The notes: generated by a model from the letters alone, not told the origin. A stretch of DNA of 64,000 bases from Paramecium pentaurelia (GCA_905183005.1 CAJJDO010000006.1:72017-136016); one strand, 5' to 3'. Positions 50,990 through 63,471 are shown, counted from the stretch's first letter. Program-made: numbers and translations.

Positions 50990-52464
50990 TCATTTAATTT
51001 AATCATGTTATTTAGGAATTAGTTTTAAATTATTAGCTTGAATAGTTTATAATTTAATTTCTTCCAATCTCAAATAATCTCGAACTTTTCTTTAGAATGT
51101 CAATCCTTTATTATTATTAATTTTCTATTATAATGAATTAGCTCCAGAATATAATTAATCTAATAAAGCTTCAGTGATAGATGCATTTGATATATTATCT
51201 TAGAAATCATCAATTTAATCACTATTATAATTAGTAGGATAAGATAGAAATCTATTATGTTTGATAACACCTTCATTATTTTTCTTTTTGTTACTCTTTT
51301 ATAATAATTATTTTAATTAACTTTTAGAATCTTAATCTATTTATTCAATATCATTAACTTATTCTATTAATTTGCTTTAGTAATCTTTAACTCTTTATGT
51401 TTGTTAAAATGGATTTTATACTCTTTACATAATTTTTCTTTTATTTTAACCTAATGAATTTGATGTATTTGAATTTATATCATTAGAATTTTATAATTTA
51501 CTTTATTTCCAATTGATTGTTTTTCTTAGTTTTTATTCTTAAACCCATTGCATATAGATTTCTTTTTTATTTAGATAGAGATTTAATATTCTATCATATA
51601 TTTAATCATTATTTTTCATTAGATTTTATAAATGTTCAGAAATTGTTGGGAAGCGATTAAATAAAAAATTGTCAGAGTTTTCTTTAAATTATAAACTTAA
51701 CAGAAAATGATAATGTCTTGGACTTAAATTTTAGTGATTGGAATGACTAAGCTTTTTTTCTTTAAGTACTGTCATTGTACGTAATTAATGAAATCTTAAA
51801 TTCTGAATATAAAACTCAGAGGATTTATGAAAAGCAATTTCTAAATTATCCAAAAATTTGGTTTACTTTTTTTTTTCATCTATTATCATTCTTCTTAATT
51901 GTATATTATTTTGTATTACCTATCTAATATATATTTACTAACATCTTTTATTTTCTTCCATTTTAATAAAGCATTCTCTTATTTTGATAACTTTCGTTTG
52001 TCTTTCTTTACTTATAATGATAATTCATAAAGTCTTTCTCTCTTATTTTCAACTTAGGTTTTGTTGTTGGCATTCTTCAATTTTGTTAATTTATCTTCCA
52101 ATAAGTTCATTTATAAATGTTCTTTATTGATTACAGAATCTTTGAAAGAACAAACAGATTCCTTATGAGATTTAACATACTCATATTTATCATTCATATT
52201 TTCTATTGTTGTTGGAAAATTCCTATGATCAATCAATTATTTAGTATCTATATTTCCAGCCAAAAATTTACGAAATGAGGCCTTGAATTTCTTACCTCTT
52301 GGAGCAGAAAAAGATGATATGGGTGAAGCGATTAACAAGTCATCTACTTCTTTTTATATTTGAGTCTATTGGAAATTAGAATTCTTTATAAGGTTTCTAT
52401 ATTTATTAGACCTTGGATTGTTAGATTATGAATGTTTTGGACTGCTACTTGGTGATTTATTCAT
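50990..52464 (-). CDS. Coiled-coil protein, unrecognised
   Basis: One intron (51894-51919, 26 nt) gives 482 residues starting MNKSPSSSPKHSQSNN. The N-terminus is Ser/Pro-rich and basic. Two coiled-coil regions (about 100-200 and 290-330) are Glu/Lys/Gln-rich ('EHLQMNLLEDKLTKLKNAN'). A short conserved-looking C-terminal helix has 'NASITEALLDQLYSGAN'. No enzymatic motif. Probably cytoskeletal or a phospho-regulated scaffold. Confidence 0.65.
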
Positions 52465-52541
52465 AACTACAATAAAATTATGATATAATATTTATAACAA
52501 CGAGATTCTCCAAATATAGGTTCATTAAAATATATTGAAGC

Positions 52542-52875
52542 TCATAAAAATTTACTCATTTCTAAGCATAATTATTTGAATGAAACTTCTTCTTCTTGAT
52601 CTTCCTTCTCAAAATAAAACTATTTATAATCCTATCCCAATTTCTTTTTACTAACATTCTAATTTTCATTCTTTAAGCACTCCTGACTATTATTAAAAAA
52701 ATTATTGGATGTTCTTTATAACTTAGGTTTGTTTTAAAATTGATTATGACTACTGATTCGAAAGTTATTCTAAAAATATATTAATATTTCTATAAACTTA
52801 AGGTGTAATTGGTTTTATGAGAGGTTAGCTTTTTTATCTTGAAAATTATCGAGAATTAATAGGTGGCTTGTCCAT
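52542..52875 (-). CDS. Small acidic-tailed protein, unrecognised
   Basis: One intron (52770-52797, GTT donor, 28 nt) gives 101 residues: MDKPPINSRQFSRQ at the start, a basic Ser/Asn middle, an acidic stretch KEDQEEEVS, and an amphipathic end (QLCLEMSKFL). It starts 411 bp upstream of, and on the same strand as, the previous gene. Function unknown. Confidence 0.5.
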
Positions 52876-53592
52876 ATTACTAACAAATAATATTAGATTA
52901 ATCTAATAAAACTTTGTAATAAAATTAATATTTTAAAAACATAAAATCTGAAAATTAAAGAGATTTATAATTTACAAAACCATGTATTCTTTTTTATTTT
53001 TATACTATTCTAAACTAATAATAACATATAAATTTATTATTTCTATATCATTTATTAAATAAATTCTATTTTCTTATTATATTATAAACAAATAAGAAAT
53101 GTTTACAATTTATTGTATTAAAAATTATAAATACAATTTTTTCAATCGATTTCAGTATTATTTAAGTATTCTTTTATTACTTTTTCATTTTTTTATCTAT
53201 TTATTACTATATAAATTGTTAATTTCTGTATTCTAAGTCAAAGTTAAATTTTTTAAACAAAAAAACCTTTAAAGTTCCCAAAAAATTAATGGTTATTAAG
53301 TTAAAATATAAATTACAATTTTAGATGTATTGGAAGCTTTTTTATTTTAAAAATTTTATTCATGTCTTTCTATTGAAAACTTGCTTTCAATTTTCTGTAA
53401 TATTGTTGGACTAATAGTTATTGTAAAAAAATAGTATAGAACTTTATAGAAATATAAACGCCGTTTATTGGTTTCTAATTGATATAATTCTAATCGTTAA
53501 AAAGATCTGTCCTTGAAGAATCAAAAGAAATTGAGAATTCTAGAATAAAATAGATTTATAAAGATTGCCAAGATGTAACATGCATAATTTAA
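52876..53592. other. Intergenic, nothing supported
   Basis: AT-rich, no frame of coding composition, no obvious RNA gene. Contains the upstream region of the 101-residue gene and the 3' region of a small gene on the same strand. Confidence 0.45.
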
Positions 53593-53754
53593 TCAAGTAC
53601 TTGTTTTTCTTTTTGATTCTCTTCTCTAAACTATAGGGTTCTTTGTAATGGCATAAGGAACTTGAGTAGTATTACCTAAATTTTATTCTTCTAATTAGGT
53701 TGGTAATTTGATTTAGGTTTGGCGTGAATTGATTTAAGGATTATTTGATTGCAT
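53593..53754 (-). CDS. Tiny basic protein, unrecognised
   Basis: Intronless, 53 residues: MQSNNPQINSRQTQIKLP at the start and a basic end (QRRESKRKTST). The amino-acid mix is clearly different from the hydrophobic chance frames around it, and local GC is higher than in the flanks. No homologue recognised. Could be a small regulatory or nucleic-acid-binding peptide, or a final exon of something larger. Confidence 0.4.
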
Positions 53755-54061
53755 GCAAATTTAATTAAAAATAATAATGAATTCGTGAATGTAATTATCA
53801 TCGTCTATAATATATAATGTTTTAAATATTTATTAGACAGAAAAATTGAATTCATAAGAAAAAATCATATCTTGTATTTTAAATAAAATAAGTAAAATAA
53901 TTTATAAGACGATTTTCTTTTATAAACCATTTATCTAATTCAATTATGAGGATTTAATTGATTAATATTCTTTATTGTAAATTTTTAATATGATTTTTAA
54001 AGTCAAAATATTAATCTTAAATTATAGTAATAAATATAATAGTAAAATTTATGATTCAATA
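53755..54061. other. Intergenic, nothing supported
   Basis: About 300 bp, very AT-rich, between two minus-strand genes; no feature seen. Confidence 0.4.
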
Positions 54062-54922
54062 TCAACATCTAAATTTCAAGAAATCAGATGATTATTTATA
54101 TAAAGCTTATTAAACTAAGCATTTATCTCTTTTTTCATAAGGACTAGAACTTAATTTGGAAGTAATACTACATTTTCTTTCACTAGGTTGATTCCAAAAA
54201 GATTGTGTATCTCTTTTCATTGGCATTACTAAATTAAGTTTCAAATTTGTATTATTTATTCTGTTAGTAAATGGTTATTTTTTTTCAATTGATGTTTATC
54301 TAGAAAATAATTTATTTAATTAAGCAAGAGGAGATCTTGATGTTTAGGATTGATATTACTAATCTTATAGATTAAATGTTTCTTAATATATTTTTGTTGT
54401 TTTGATATTTTGTAACAATTTGACTAAACTATTTTTAATGTCTTTATTAAATTTCTAGTATAATTATAAATTTGGATTCATTTGATACAATAATGAATAT
54501 GATTATTAAGGAGATTAAACTTATAATTTTAATCTCTTTTATTAGATTAAATTCAATTGATATTCTTATTATTTATAAAACAGCTTATTTTAATCAAAAA
54601 CCTTTTGCATTAAAAAGTTTATTTCTTAAATAAATTAATTTTGTATATGTTCTAATTCAGCCTAAAAATTCTGTTATTCTAATCTTAATTCATTAATTAG
54701 ATAATTTAGATCTTGATTTTCTTGGGATTCTTATTATTTTTTTTCACAGTTTCTACCTTTTCTTTATTCAAGCATTTAATTTAAGTTGAACTATTAAGGT
54801 TTTTTGTTTTTTTGATTTGTTTGTTCTAATTCAAATTCAGATTCATCAAGAAGTTCAGAATTTAAGAACTTCTTGATAATGGATATGCTAGATGCATCAA
54901 GCTAATTGTCATCGCAACTCAT
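54062..54922 (-). CDS. Coiled-coil/possible leucine-zipper protein
   Basis: Intronless, 286 residues. After an acidic N-terminus (MSCDDNQLDASSISIIKKFL) comes a basic patch (EQRKGRNCEKK) immediately followed by about 60 residues of coiled coil (LNYLINELRLEQQNFQAEL). A basic region next to a coiled coil resembles a bZIP, but the N-x7-R/K core is not properly conserved, so DNA binding is only a guess. The C-terminus is basic and Ser/Gln-rich. Confidence 0.6.
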
Positions 54923-55042
54923 AACGACAATTAAATAATAAAATTAACATTAAAATTATTAGAGCCAAAAATAACTATATATAAAGAAATATGAATCATT
55001 GAATTGATTTCATATTTAACCAATGATTAATATGATTGTATT

Positions 55043-55300
55043 ATGGCTTCCAAAATCCAATAGATTGAAACTTAAAATAATTAAATTTATTTATGGGATG
55101 CCATATACAAACGGGCAGATAAATGTAGTTAAATGACCCCAATCCTTCCTTTGAATAATAACTATAAGAGATTGATAAAAGGGAATTCTTCAAGAATAGA
55201 AACGGTTTCAAAATAGTTCTCTAACCTATACTATTTACTTTTTCTTAAGAAAAAGGAGAAACAGATTCTTAAGAGTAAAATGATTGAAAGTAGTAAATGA
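55043..55300 (+). CDS. Small basic protein, unrecognised
   Basis: Intronless, 85 residues starting MASKIQQIETQNN. Aromatic and basic stretches ('IYLWDAIYKRADKC', 'NLYYLLFLKKKEKQILKSK') look protein-like. It shares a 120-bp divergent region with the gene at 54062-54922. Function unknown. Confidence 0.45.
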
Positions 55301-55849
55301 GAATTGATATTTTATGAAAAGAAATAAATTAAAAAATCTATACAAATTTTATATAGATTATGTTATAAGATTAGTTATAGAATGTATTCACTAATATAAG
55401 ATTTCTTTTTATAAAAATATAGAGTTGTCTTTTGAATTAGTGAGTCATTGTGATCTAACTTAAATAATTAATTATACAAGAATAATTATTGTAAAATAAT
55501 TTGTTCTAGAACACTAATAAATCATTTATAAAGATTGAATAATTTATAAAGATGTTTATATTTTGAATATAGAAATCTTATGAATTCAAATAAAAATATT
55601 GTCTAAATATGATATTAAGTTATTAAAAAACGAATTAATGAATAATATATCATATTTTTAACAAATAATTAAAATATATTTAGTTTAGGATTAATCTAAG
55701 ATAGTTAATTGAGTATTTTAATTAGATTAATAATATTAAGTAAGTATCACATAGAATATGATTATTTAAAATATATTAGATTTTATTAATAATTATGAAT
55801 TTTATAATCGTTAATTTTATAAATATATTGTAAGTAATTATAATTTTGA
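55301..55849. other. Intergenic, nothing supported
   Basis: AT-rich spacer between two plus-strand genes; no frame, repeat or RNA gene of note. It should contain the MYB gene promoter. Confidence 0.45.
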
Positions 55850-56919
55850 ATGAGAAAAAAGGTTGAAAAAATAAAAAAAAGTACTTGATTTTATAATTGT
55901 AGAACCATGGAGTGATTATGAGGATGCTTAGGTTATGCAATTAGTTGAATAATATGGGCCACATAAATGGACATTTATAGCATCTAAGTTATAAGGTAGA
56001 ATTGGTAAACAATGTAGGGAACGGTATATAATGTTGAGTAATATAGTTGGCATAATCATTTGAATCCTTTAATAAAAAAGTCACCTTGGGAATATGAGGA
56101 AGAATGGATTTTATTTTTGTATCATGAAGCTATTAGTAATGAATGGGCAGAAATTGCTAAGCATTTAGAAGGAAGAACTGATAATGCAATAAAGAATCAT
56201 TGGAATTCTGGAATGAAGAAGAGAATGAGTGAATTTAAAGAAAAGTTATAGAAAATAAGATAACAATTTTTATAAAAAGGGTTTTAAATTTGAATTAAAG
56301 AAGGTAGGCATACTTTTTTAGATTAATTTGTGAACTCTTATGAAAGGAAAGCAATGGAAATAATATTTTTAAATAAAAAGTATTTAAGTTTGGTTACAGA
56401 TACAGAGGAAGATGAGATTGATGAGCCAGCTATAAAACCAAATTAAAATACTTCTTTAAGAACTCGAAGCAATTTGAATAATAATGTATAATAAATATAT
56501 ATGAAGTTTGAAATTAGAAGCAAATACATTAGTAAGCATCCAAGAAGAAATAGAATGCATAGAAAATATTTGATATATAAAAAGAATTAAATGAAAGAAA
56601 TAGAGAAAGAAAAGGAGAATAAAAATTTGAGTAATGTACCATAAGTACAAATAGAATTGAGATAAATGTTTTCAATGCAATAATTAGATTAGACTCCTTC
56701 AAAAGTATATAAGTAGTTTATAAATTCTATATTATTTAGTGATGACTTTTATTAAACACCAGCAGCATTTAATCGAATATAAAGATTAACAATCAGTAGT
56801 TCAAAGTTTAGTTAATTTAAATGTTCAATTTAAGTAATATAATATATATATATATCAAATAGAATGAAACATTTAATAATTAGTTGTAAGAAGAACTAAA
56901 ATAAAACTTATTTTTATGA
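55850..56919 (+). CDS. R2R3 MYB transcription factor with an in-frame TGA to explain
   Basis: Introns 55881-55902 and 56024-56046 join an R2 repeat ('PWSDYEDAQVMQLVEQYG' ... 'QCRERWHNHLNP') to an R3 repeat ('PWEYEEEWILFLYHEA' ... 'DNAIKNHWNS'). The regularly spaced Trp residues of both repeats are intact, so DNA binding is expected. After R3 an in-frame TGA occurs at 56291-56293, but the same frame continues as protein-like text (acidic 'VTDTEEDEIDEP') through intron 56834-56862 to TGA 56917-56919. Either the protein ends at 56293 (about 130 residues) or two unusual introns (20 and 22 nt) remove the TGA. Up to 331 codons in total. Confidence 0.8.
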
Positions 56920-57028
56920 TATATTTTATTAATTATCAAATCTATCATATAACTCAATATACTTTGAAAAATAATATGTTAACAATATAATTTATATTGA
57001 ATAATAAATAATATTAAATAAAAATCAT

Positions 57029-59243
57029 ATGAAACTTGGAACTTGTACTGAATGGCTCTTCTTCCATCTTTGGAAAAAGAATCCTAATTCTGGTCATAGT
57101 TGTAATGGAGTCTTTCTTGCTGATACTGTTATTTACAGATGGGCATAACCTTATTTTAGTAATCTATAATCAATACAATAGGGTATTTTACAGCTTAGAA
57201 TGGTCAAATCATTAGAAAAACTAAAGAAAGAGTGTTTATTGAGTAAGTTGAATAAGCATTTTTATAAGATAATACTGTTGCTGTTTTATTAACTAGTCAA
57301 GTAATTTTGATTAACAACTATTTTAGGCTCAATCAAAATAATAGGAAATAATCAATTTTGAATACTTTGACAAAGAGAACTTTGGTAAATTCTTATATTA
57401 AAGAGAAAAGGAACTAAATTCAATTCTTCAAAAGTAGAGAATTCAGTTGATATTTTATAGATTTATTTATCCTAAGAGTGATCATAATTCAATGATTAAA
57501 GTAACATGGTCTCCATAATTTTGTCTAATTAACAGGAAAACAAATATTAATAATATGAATGATATGAAAAAACCATTATATGAAAGAGTTAGTACATTTG
57601 ATGGTCCTGAATATTTATCTGTTTCAGATTCTATAAGTTCACCATTATTAAGTTCTGATTTAGAATAATTATGTGTAAATATTGTTAAACATGTCTAAGA
57701 AGTTTCAGGTGGAAATATATAAATTATTAGAATGGTTTTATATTTTAAAGTAGATTAAGAGAATAGAATTTGGTTAATGTTTTGTACTGGTATCAAAGTT
57801 AAAGATAAATTTTCAATACATCCAGATAAACATAGAACAGATTCTCCTCTATTTAAAATAATAAGAAGAGATCTTGAACCTGTTATTACAGGAACTGAAA
57901 ATGTTTAAAAAGTTGTTAAATATAATAGTGAAGGATAAATAGAAGAATTATTATATTAATTAGAAAGTGTTTGTTCAAATTGTGATTTATTTTCATCAGA
58001 ATTATATTAATTATAATTTGAATAAATAATTGAAAGTTTTGAAAGAGTATCTATAATTTATATATATTATTAGGCATTAGTAAGTAATGAATTTACTAGG
58101 TTACCAGATGATTTGTAAAAGATTAAATTGAAAAATGATAAAAAAAGTGAATTATTAAAATTAAATTAACATATTAAAACTAGATCAAAATAATTTATTC
58201 ATAAAGGTAATTTTAATATTAAAACTATAATTAGATTATTAATTATCAAATTATTTTGAATAATAATCAAATTAATAAATTTCTGGTACATAAAGTCAAT
58301 AAGAAATATTGGTTGAAAAATATAAACTTGTAAATAATTAGAAAACTTCTGATTAAGTTCATGCTGAAATTTAAGAATTATGTCGATATTTAGATGAAGA
58401 ATAAGAAGATTGTAAATTGAATTTTAAAAGTGTTCCTGCTTTAATCTTAAAAGTATGGGGAAAATTATCTGAAGAAAAATATAAATAATTAAAATTTAAT
58501 CCTAGTTGGAGATAACTCAAAACTTAAGTTTGTTTGGATTGTTATCTCAAATATACTGAATGTTGTAATCTTACTCAATTTGAAAGAAAAGTGTATTAAT
58601 ATTCAATCTAATTTAAATTAGTAAGACAGCTGCTCAAAACTTAAAAAAAAAAGTAGAAGATCAATAAGTCAATAATATTCTATTGTAAAATACCTTGCTT
58701 GAAATTAATAAAAGTAATTTTACATAAAATTTTCATTCATCTTTGCCTCCTGTAATGGAATAAAGAACTATAACAGCTGGTGGAAAAGCTAGTGTTGCTA
58801 AAACAGCCAATACTTAATAAAGATCGACTGCATTAAATACACCACCTTAACCTCATCAAAACACTTTAGAAGCCATGCCTTAATTCTTTAATAAATTTAT
58901 GAAATAGGAAACTAAACCTAAAAAGACTCCAACTACTTAAAAAGTATTATATATTTTTTAATTTCAGATTTACCAAAATCGATAAGGATTACATATGTCT
59001 TTGAATCATTCAAATTAATCAAGATCTTCTCGTTCAACTTAAGATTAATCGAAAATTTCGTTTGATTATATGATTTCTACTGTTTCATAGCTGAAAAAGA
59101 AATTGTAAGAATTGGAAGATGAAGAACAATCTTAAAAAAATTAGCCAACATAAAAGCCATAAACTCTATAGGATTAATCAGAATTTAATTCTTTATTACA
59201 AAGTAGCAAATTACTTTAGACTAAATCCCAACCACATTAATGA
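57029..59243 (+). CDS. Conserved-looking protein with Trp/Cys motifs and coiled coil, unrecognised
   Basis: Five introns (57159-57181, 57301-57326, 58207-58234, 58593-58621, 58944-58967) give 694 residues. Residues about 1-270 are globular and well mixed ('GTCTEWLFFHLWKKNPNSG', 'IKVTWSPQFCLINRKTN', 'RIWLMFCTGIKVKDKFS'). A coiled-coil part follows, then Ser/Thr/Gln-rich tails. The globular head looks conserved but I cannot name its family. Good splice-site and frame support. Confidence 0.65.
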
Positions 59244-59349
59244 TCAATATTTTTGGAAATAATAATATATTTTTATTACTCTTTGGATTATTTAAAATAT
59301 AAACATAGAGATTTATATTCTGTAATTTTTAATCGTTAAATTATTTAAA

Positions 59350-60041
59350 ATGGACTCACTTTTTGCTTTATTTGATTAATTCTTTAGAATAAATCTGACA
59401 CAATATCCATAGAATTAATAAGCCTATTTGTCTGAAAGTTGGGAATAATTTTTATCCTTATTATAAACATAACCATTAGATTATGGAAAAATTTATACAT
59501 TGATAAATAGGATAAATTATGAAGAGTTGAAAGTAGAAAAGAATGAAAGGTAGAGTTCAAGTCAAAGATATATTGCTAGAAATATTACAGCAGCTTCATC
59601 TCCTAGAATTGTCTCTTCATCTGTATCAAAAAATAGTAAATACATATATCAATTATTAATAAGGCACTAATGTATTATCCAAAATAGCTTAGTTAGATAG
59701 TGTTGCTAGTCCAAAAATAGCAGTTTCTAATTTAGCTAGTTAATAATCTTTAACAAATAAAACATCCTTGTAATAAAATGTTAAATAATAAGTAAGACAT
59801 TAATTCAATATAGTAAATGACAGATGAATTTAATCGACATTTATTATTGAGCAAAATTAAAGAACTTTAGTTTAATTACTCTGTCTCAACAGATAAATTA
59901 TATGCTATAGCTAGAATATCACATTCAAGAGGTGAAAATCAACCTACATCTAAATCCCCAATCAAATACCCATTAACTTAATATATAAATAAATCAAGAG
60001 GAAGCAATCATTCAGCAGAACATTATAAAATTGTAGTTTGA
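59350..60041 (+). CDS. Ser-rich protein, unrecognised
   Basis: Two introns (59637-59664, AAG acceptor; 59792-59813) give 213 residues starting MDSLFALFDQFFRINLTQYP. The N-terminal 60 residues are folded-looking (aromatic). The middle is Ser/Gln-rich, and the C-terminus is basic and Ser-rich ('ARISHSRGENQPTSKSP'). It starts 106 bp after the previous gene, same strand. Function unknown. Confidence 0.55.
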
Positions 60042-60518
60042 TTACATTTAGTTCTTTTAATATACCTTAAGATAATTTTATTATATCAAAACTTTAAACT
60101 TATTTGTTAATTATTCTTCTCTTTTATTATAATATCTAAATTAATTATAATTCCAATTATTAAGATACCTATTACAATTAATATAATTATAAAATACAAT
60201 ATTTTTATAATAACTCATATTCTATAAAAAAAGAGTTTTCAAAGAATATAATCAAAGTTGATTATAATTCATTTACAATTTCTTACCTCAAGATATTTCA
60301 GTAAGGTCATCTATTTAACAATAAATAGAATGAAATTACTTTTATTGATTCTTATAATAGATATTATTTTAAGATGGAACAATTTAAATTGTTTATTATA
60401 AAGAAAAGAACAAATATTGTAAATGAACTATATATAGGATTTTTAAAAAACAATATTTTTAATTTAAATTTTTAAGAATTTCTTTATAAAATTTGATATT
60501 ATTTTAATAAAGAAATTT
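60042..60518. other. Intergenic; left part unique, right part in the duplicated block
   Basis: AT-rich spacer with no gene. From 60266 onward the sequence is repeated exactly at 61368 onward (see the duplication entry). Confidence 0.6.
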
Positions 60519-61103
60519 ATGAATTTAGTTATTAAAGGCAAGGAACTTTAATTGTATTTTTCCAAAGAACAACTCAATAATATGGTTGTAAAAATTGCAA
60601 ATTAGATCTCTGTTGACTATTAAGAAAAGCATCCAATTTTTATTGGAGTATTAAATGGTGCATTCGTGTTTATGGCAGATTTAATTAGAGCTGTTGATCC
60701 TTAACTTAAATTTTAAATTGATTTTATTAAATTATCTAGTTATGAGGGTATTTAATAATTCATAAGGAATAGGTAAATAATCAACTGGAATTGTAAAGGC
60801 TTTAAGTGGATTGAAAAATGATATTAAAGGTCGCCATGTTATAATAATTGAAGATATAATTGAAACAGGTTTGACTATAACAGCAGTCATAGAAGAGATG
60901 AAAAAATTAGAGCCTGCAAGTGTTAAATTATGTGCTTGTTTTCTTAAGACTGGTAAAATGATAATTAAAAATTAGGAAAATAAAAAATAAATATCTAACC
61001 TGATTATCTATGCACAGAAATAGAAGATAAATTTATTATTGGTTATGGTTTAGATTGGGATGAATATGGAAGAGGATTGGATCAATTATATTATATCTAA
61101 TGA
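60519..61103 (+). CDS. HPRT: Hypoxanthine-guanine phosphoribosyltransferase (copy 1)
   Basis: Two introns (60748-60766, only 19 nt; 60953-60975) give 180 residues. The PRPP-binding motif is 'VIIIEDIIETGLTI' with the two catalytic acidic residues (ED..E). The flexible loop has 'KLSSYEG', and the nucleotide-side 'LNGAFVFMADLIRAVD' block and C-terminal 'GYGLDWDEYGRGLDQLYYI' are all typical. It salvages hypoxanthine and guanine to IMP/GMP using PRPP; ciliates are purine auxotrophs that depend on such salvage. Base-identical to the gene at 61621-62205, so probably the same locus seen twice. Confidence 0.93.
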
Positions 61104-61366
61104 GTAATATTATAGTTTAAACATTCAATCAACATAATATACAATTAACATTCAATCTTAATTGATTTTATTCAATCTTTTATTATGACATAATATTATC
61201 TGAAAGAAAACCTTAAGTTTATTAAAGAGAAGTAATAGTTATTCTTAATACACAGTATCATCTCTTAACAAACTTAAATATAAAATATAATTGTGATATT
61301 CAATATATTAATTTATAGAAATATAGATTCAATGATTTTGTATTTATTAACTATTCACAAATAATT

Positions 61367-61367
61367 N
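61367..61367. other. Single ambiguous base (N) at a scaffold join
   Basis: The only N in the window, exactly at the border between the two identical 1,101-bp blocks. Confidence 0.98.
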
Positions 61368-61620
61368 AATTCATTTACAATTTCTTACCTCAAGATATTT
61401 CAGTAAGGTCATCTATTTAACAATAAATAGAATGAAATTACTTTTATTGATTCTTATAATAGATATTATTTTAAGATGGAACAATTTAAATTGTTTATTA
61501 TAAAGAAAAGAACAAATATTGTAAATGAACTATATATAGGATTTTTAAAAAACAATATTTTTAATTTAAATTTTTAAGAATTTCTTTATAAAATTTGATA
61601 TTATTTTAATAAAGAAATTT

Positions 61621-62205
61621 ATGAATTTAGTTATTAAAGGCAAGGAACTTTAATTGTATTTTTCCAAAGAACAACTCAATAATATGGTTGTAAAAATTGC
61701 AAATTAGATCTCTGTTGACTATTAAGAAAAGCATCCAATTTTTATTGGAGTATTAAATGGTGCATTCGTGTTTATGGCAGATTTAATTAGAGCTGTTGAT
61801 CCTTAACTTAAATTTTAAATTGATTTTATTAAATTATCTAGTTATGAGGGTATTTAATAATTCATAAGGAATAGGTAAATAATCAACTGGAATTGTAAAG
61901 GCTTTAAGTGGATTGAAAAATGATATTAAAGGTCGCCATGTTATAATAATTGAAGATATAATTGAAACAGGTTTGACTATAACAGCAGTCATAGAAGAGA
62001 TGAAAAAATTAGAGCCTGCAAGTGTTAAATTATGTGCTTGTTTTCTTAAGACTGGTAAAATGATAATTAAAAATTAGGAAAATAAAAAATAAATATCTAA
62101 CCTGATTATCTATGCACAGAAATAGAAGATAAATTTATTATTGGTTATGGTTTAGATTGGGATGAATATGGAAGAGGATTGGATCAATTATATTATATCT
62201 AATGA
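61621..62205 (+). CDS. HPRT: Hypoxanthine-guanine phosphoribosyltransferase (copy 2, likely the same locus)
   Basis: Offset by exactly 1,102 bp from copy 1, with introns at 61850-61868 and 62055-62077 and the same 180-residue product. No substitution is seen between copies in exons, introns or flanks. True recent paralogues in this AT-rich genome would be expected to show some differences in introns or spacers. Confidence 0.9.
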
Positions 62206-62430
62206 GTAATATTATAGTTTAAACATTCAATCAACATAATATACAATTAACATTCAATCTTAATTGATTTTATTCAATCTTTTATTATGACATAATATTA
62301 TCTGAAAGAAAACCTTAAGTTTATTAAAGAGAAGTAATAGTTATTCTTAATACACAGTATCATCTCTTAACAAACTTAAATATAAAATATAATTGTGATA
62401 TTCAATATATTAATTTATAGAAATATAGAT

Positions 62431-63015
62431 TCAATGATTTTGTATTTATTAACTATTCACAAATAATTTTAGTCGAATCTTTGGTTTAATAACAGATGGA
62501 GGTATCTAAGAGAGAGGAACTTATTATTGAAACTTACTCTTATGAAGTAACCATTTTTTACTTACTATTTTTACATTAATAATATTAGTTTCTCTTAATT
62601 GTAAACTAATTTTTGAGTTGTCATGAATGTTGGTTGAACTCTAATTCTTTTATTTATCTTTGTTAATAAATTATTTCTTATTATTGTAATTGAAAATCAA
62701 CCATCTAAGTTTGTTTTTAATATTTTCTCTTTCTAACTTAGTCAAACATTCAGTCTAATTTTGCTTTAATTATTTCATTAATCAAAATATTAAAAATTAG
62801 CATTAAACATCTATCTTACTTATACTCTTAGTTTGAAATCTTTGCTCAATTTTTAATCAAAATCATTAAGTAACTTATTCTTATTTATTTATGTATTTTT
62901 TTAAATAAATACTTTTGTGCTTTTATGTAATCAACTTATATGCTTGATTAAACTAGAAACCTCTAATCTTACTCCATTTGTTACAAATATTTAAGATAAT
63001 TAGATATTTCAACAT
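62431..63015 (-). CDS. Basic protein, unrecognised; intron structure uncertain
   Basis: One frame from ATG (63013-63015) to TGA (62431-62433), interrupted by two TGA-containing stretches that could be introns of 30 and 45 nt, both keeping frame (total 195 codons before splicing). The best part is the 115-residue 3' section from Met 62776, basic and helical ('CLTKLERENIKNKLRWLIF', ends 'PKIRLKLFVNSQQIQNH'). If only that part is real the gene is 62431-62778. Convergent with HPRT. Confidence 0.4.
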
Positions 63016-63471
63016 ATATTTTTAAATATTAAATATATATTAATATTATACTTATTTTGTTTTTGTCAATCTCAATTCTTATTTGTTTTTTAAGTGTGTC
63101 TTTGTAAATCATTTAAAGTTATTTATTATTTAATATGTATTTCAGGATAATTAGATTCAAGAATAAGAAGTTTAAAAAAAGAAATTTTTTAACTAATACA
63201 TTAAATTAATAAATTGTTCTTATTTTTTATAATTAATATAATATCAAATAAAATAACTACTATTTGAAACTCAAATTCTTTTGTAATTTTATATATGAAT
63301 TTAAAACACATGAAACAATTATATTTATATATCTTTAATCACAAAATCATATTCTAATGATTTTAATAAATATATATATATGTTATTTAATGTATATAAT
63401 GAATAAGAATATAAATATATATAATATTTAGGTAAATGTGATTATTTGTAAACCAAAATTAAAATTTATTT
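63016..63471. other. Intergenic, upstream of the DAHP synthase gene
   Basis: AT-rich with short TA-repeat tracts (near 63370-63380); no coding frame. Must contain the divergent promoters. Confidence 0.45.

Larger units (their letters stand above)
60266..62468. repeat. Identical 1,101-bp direct repeat joined by a single N (probable false duplication)
   Basis: 60266-61366 and 61368-62468 read the same base for base, including spacers, and only N61367 lies between. Each copy holds one HPRT gene. The right copy also includes the last codons of the minus-strand gene ending at 62431; in the left copy the same codons are cut by the N. The simplest explanation is two contigs whose overlapping ends were scaffolded but not merged. 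Confidence 0.9.

Noticed and set aside
54062..54922. bZIP transcription factor
   Set aside because: A basic patch precedes a coiled coil, but the N-x7-R/K pattern of bZIP DNA contact is not intact, so it is called only coiled coil.
56060..56251. Stand-alone single MYB repeat protein
   Set aside because: It is the R3 repeat of a two-repeat MYB; intron 56024-56046 joins it exactly to R2 upstream.
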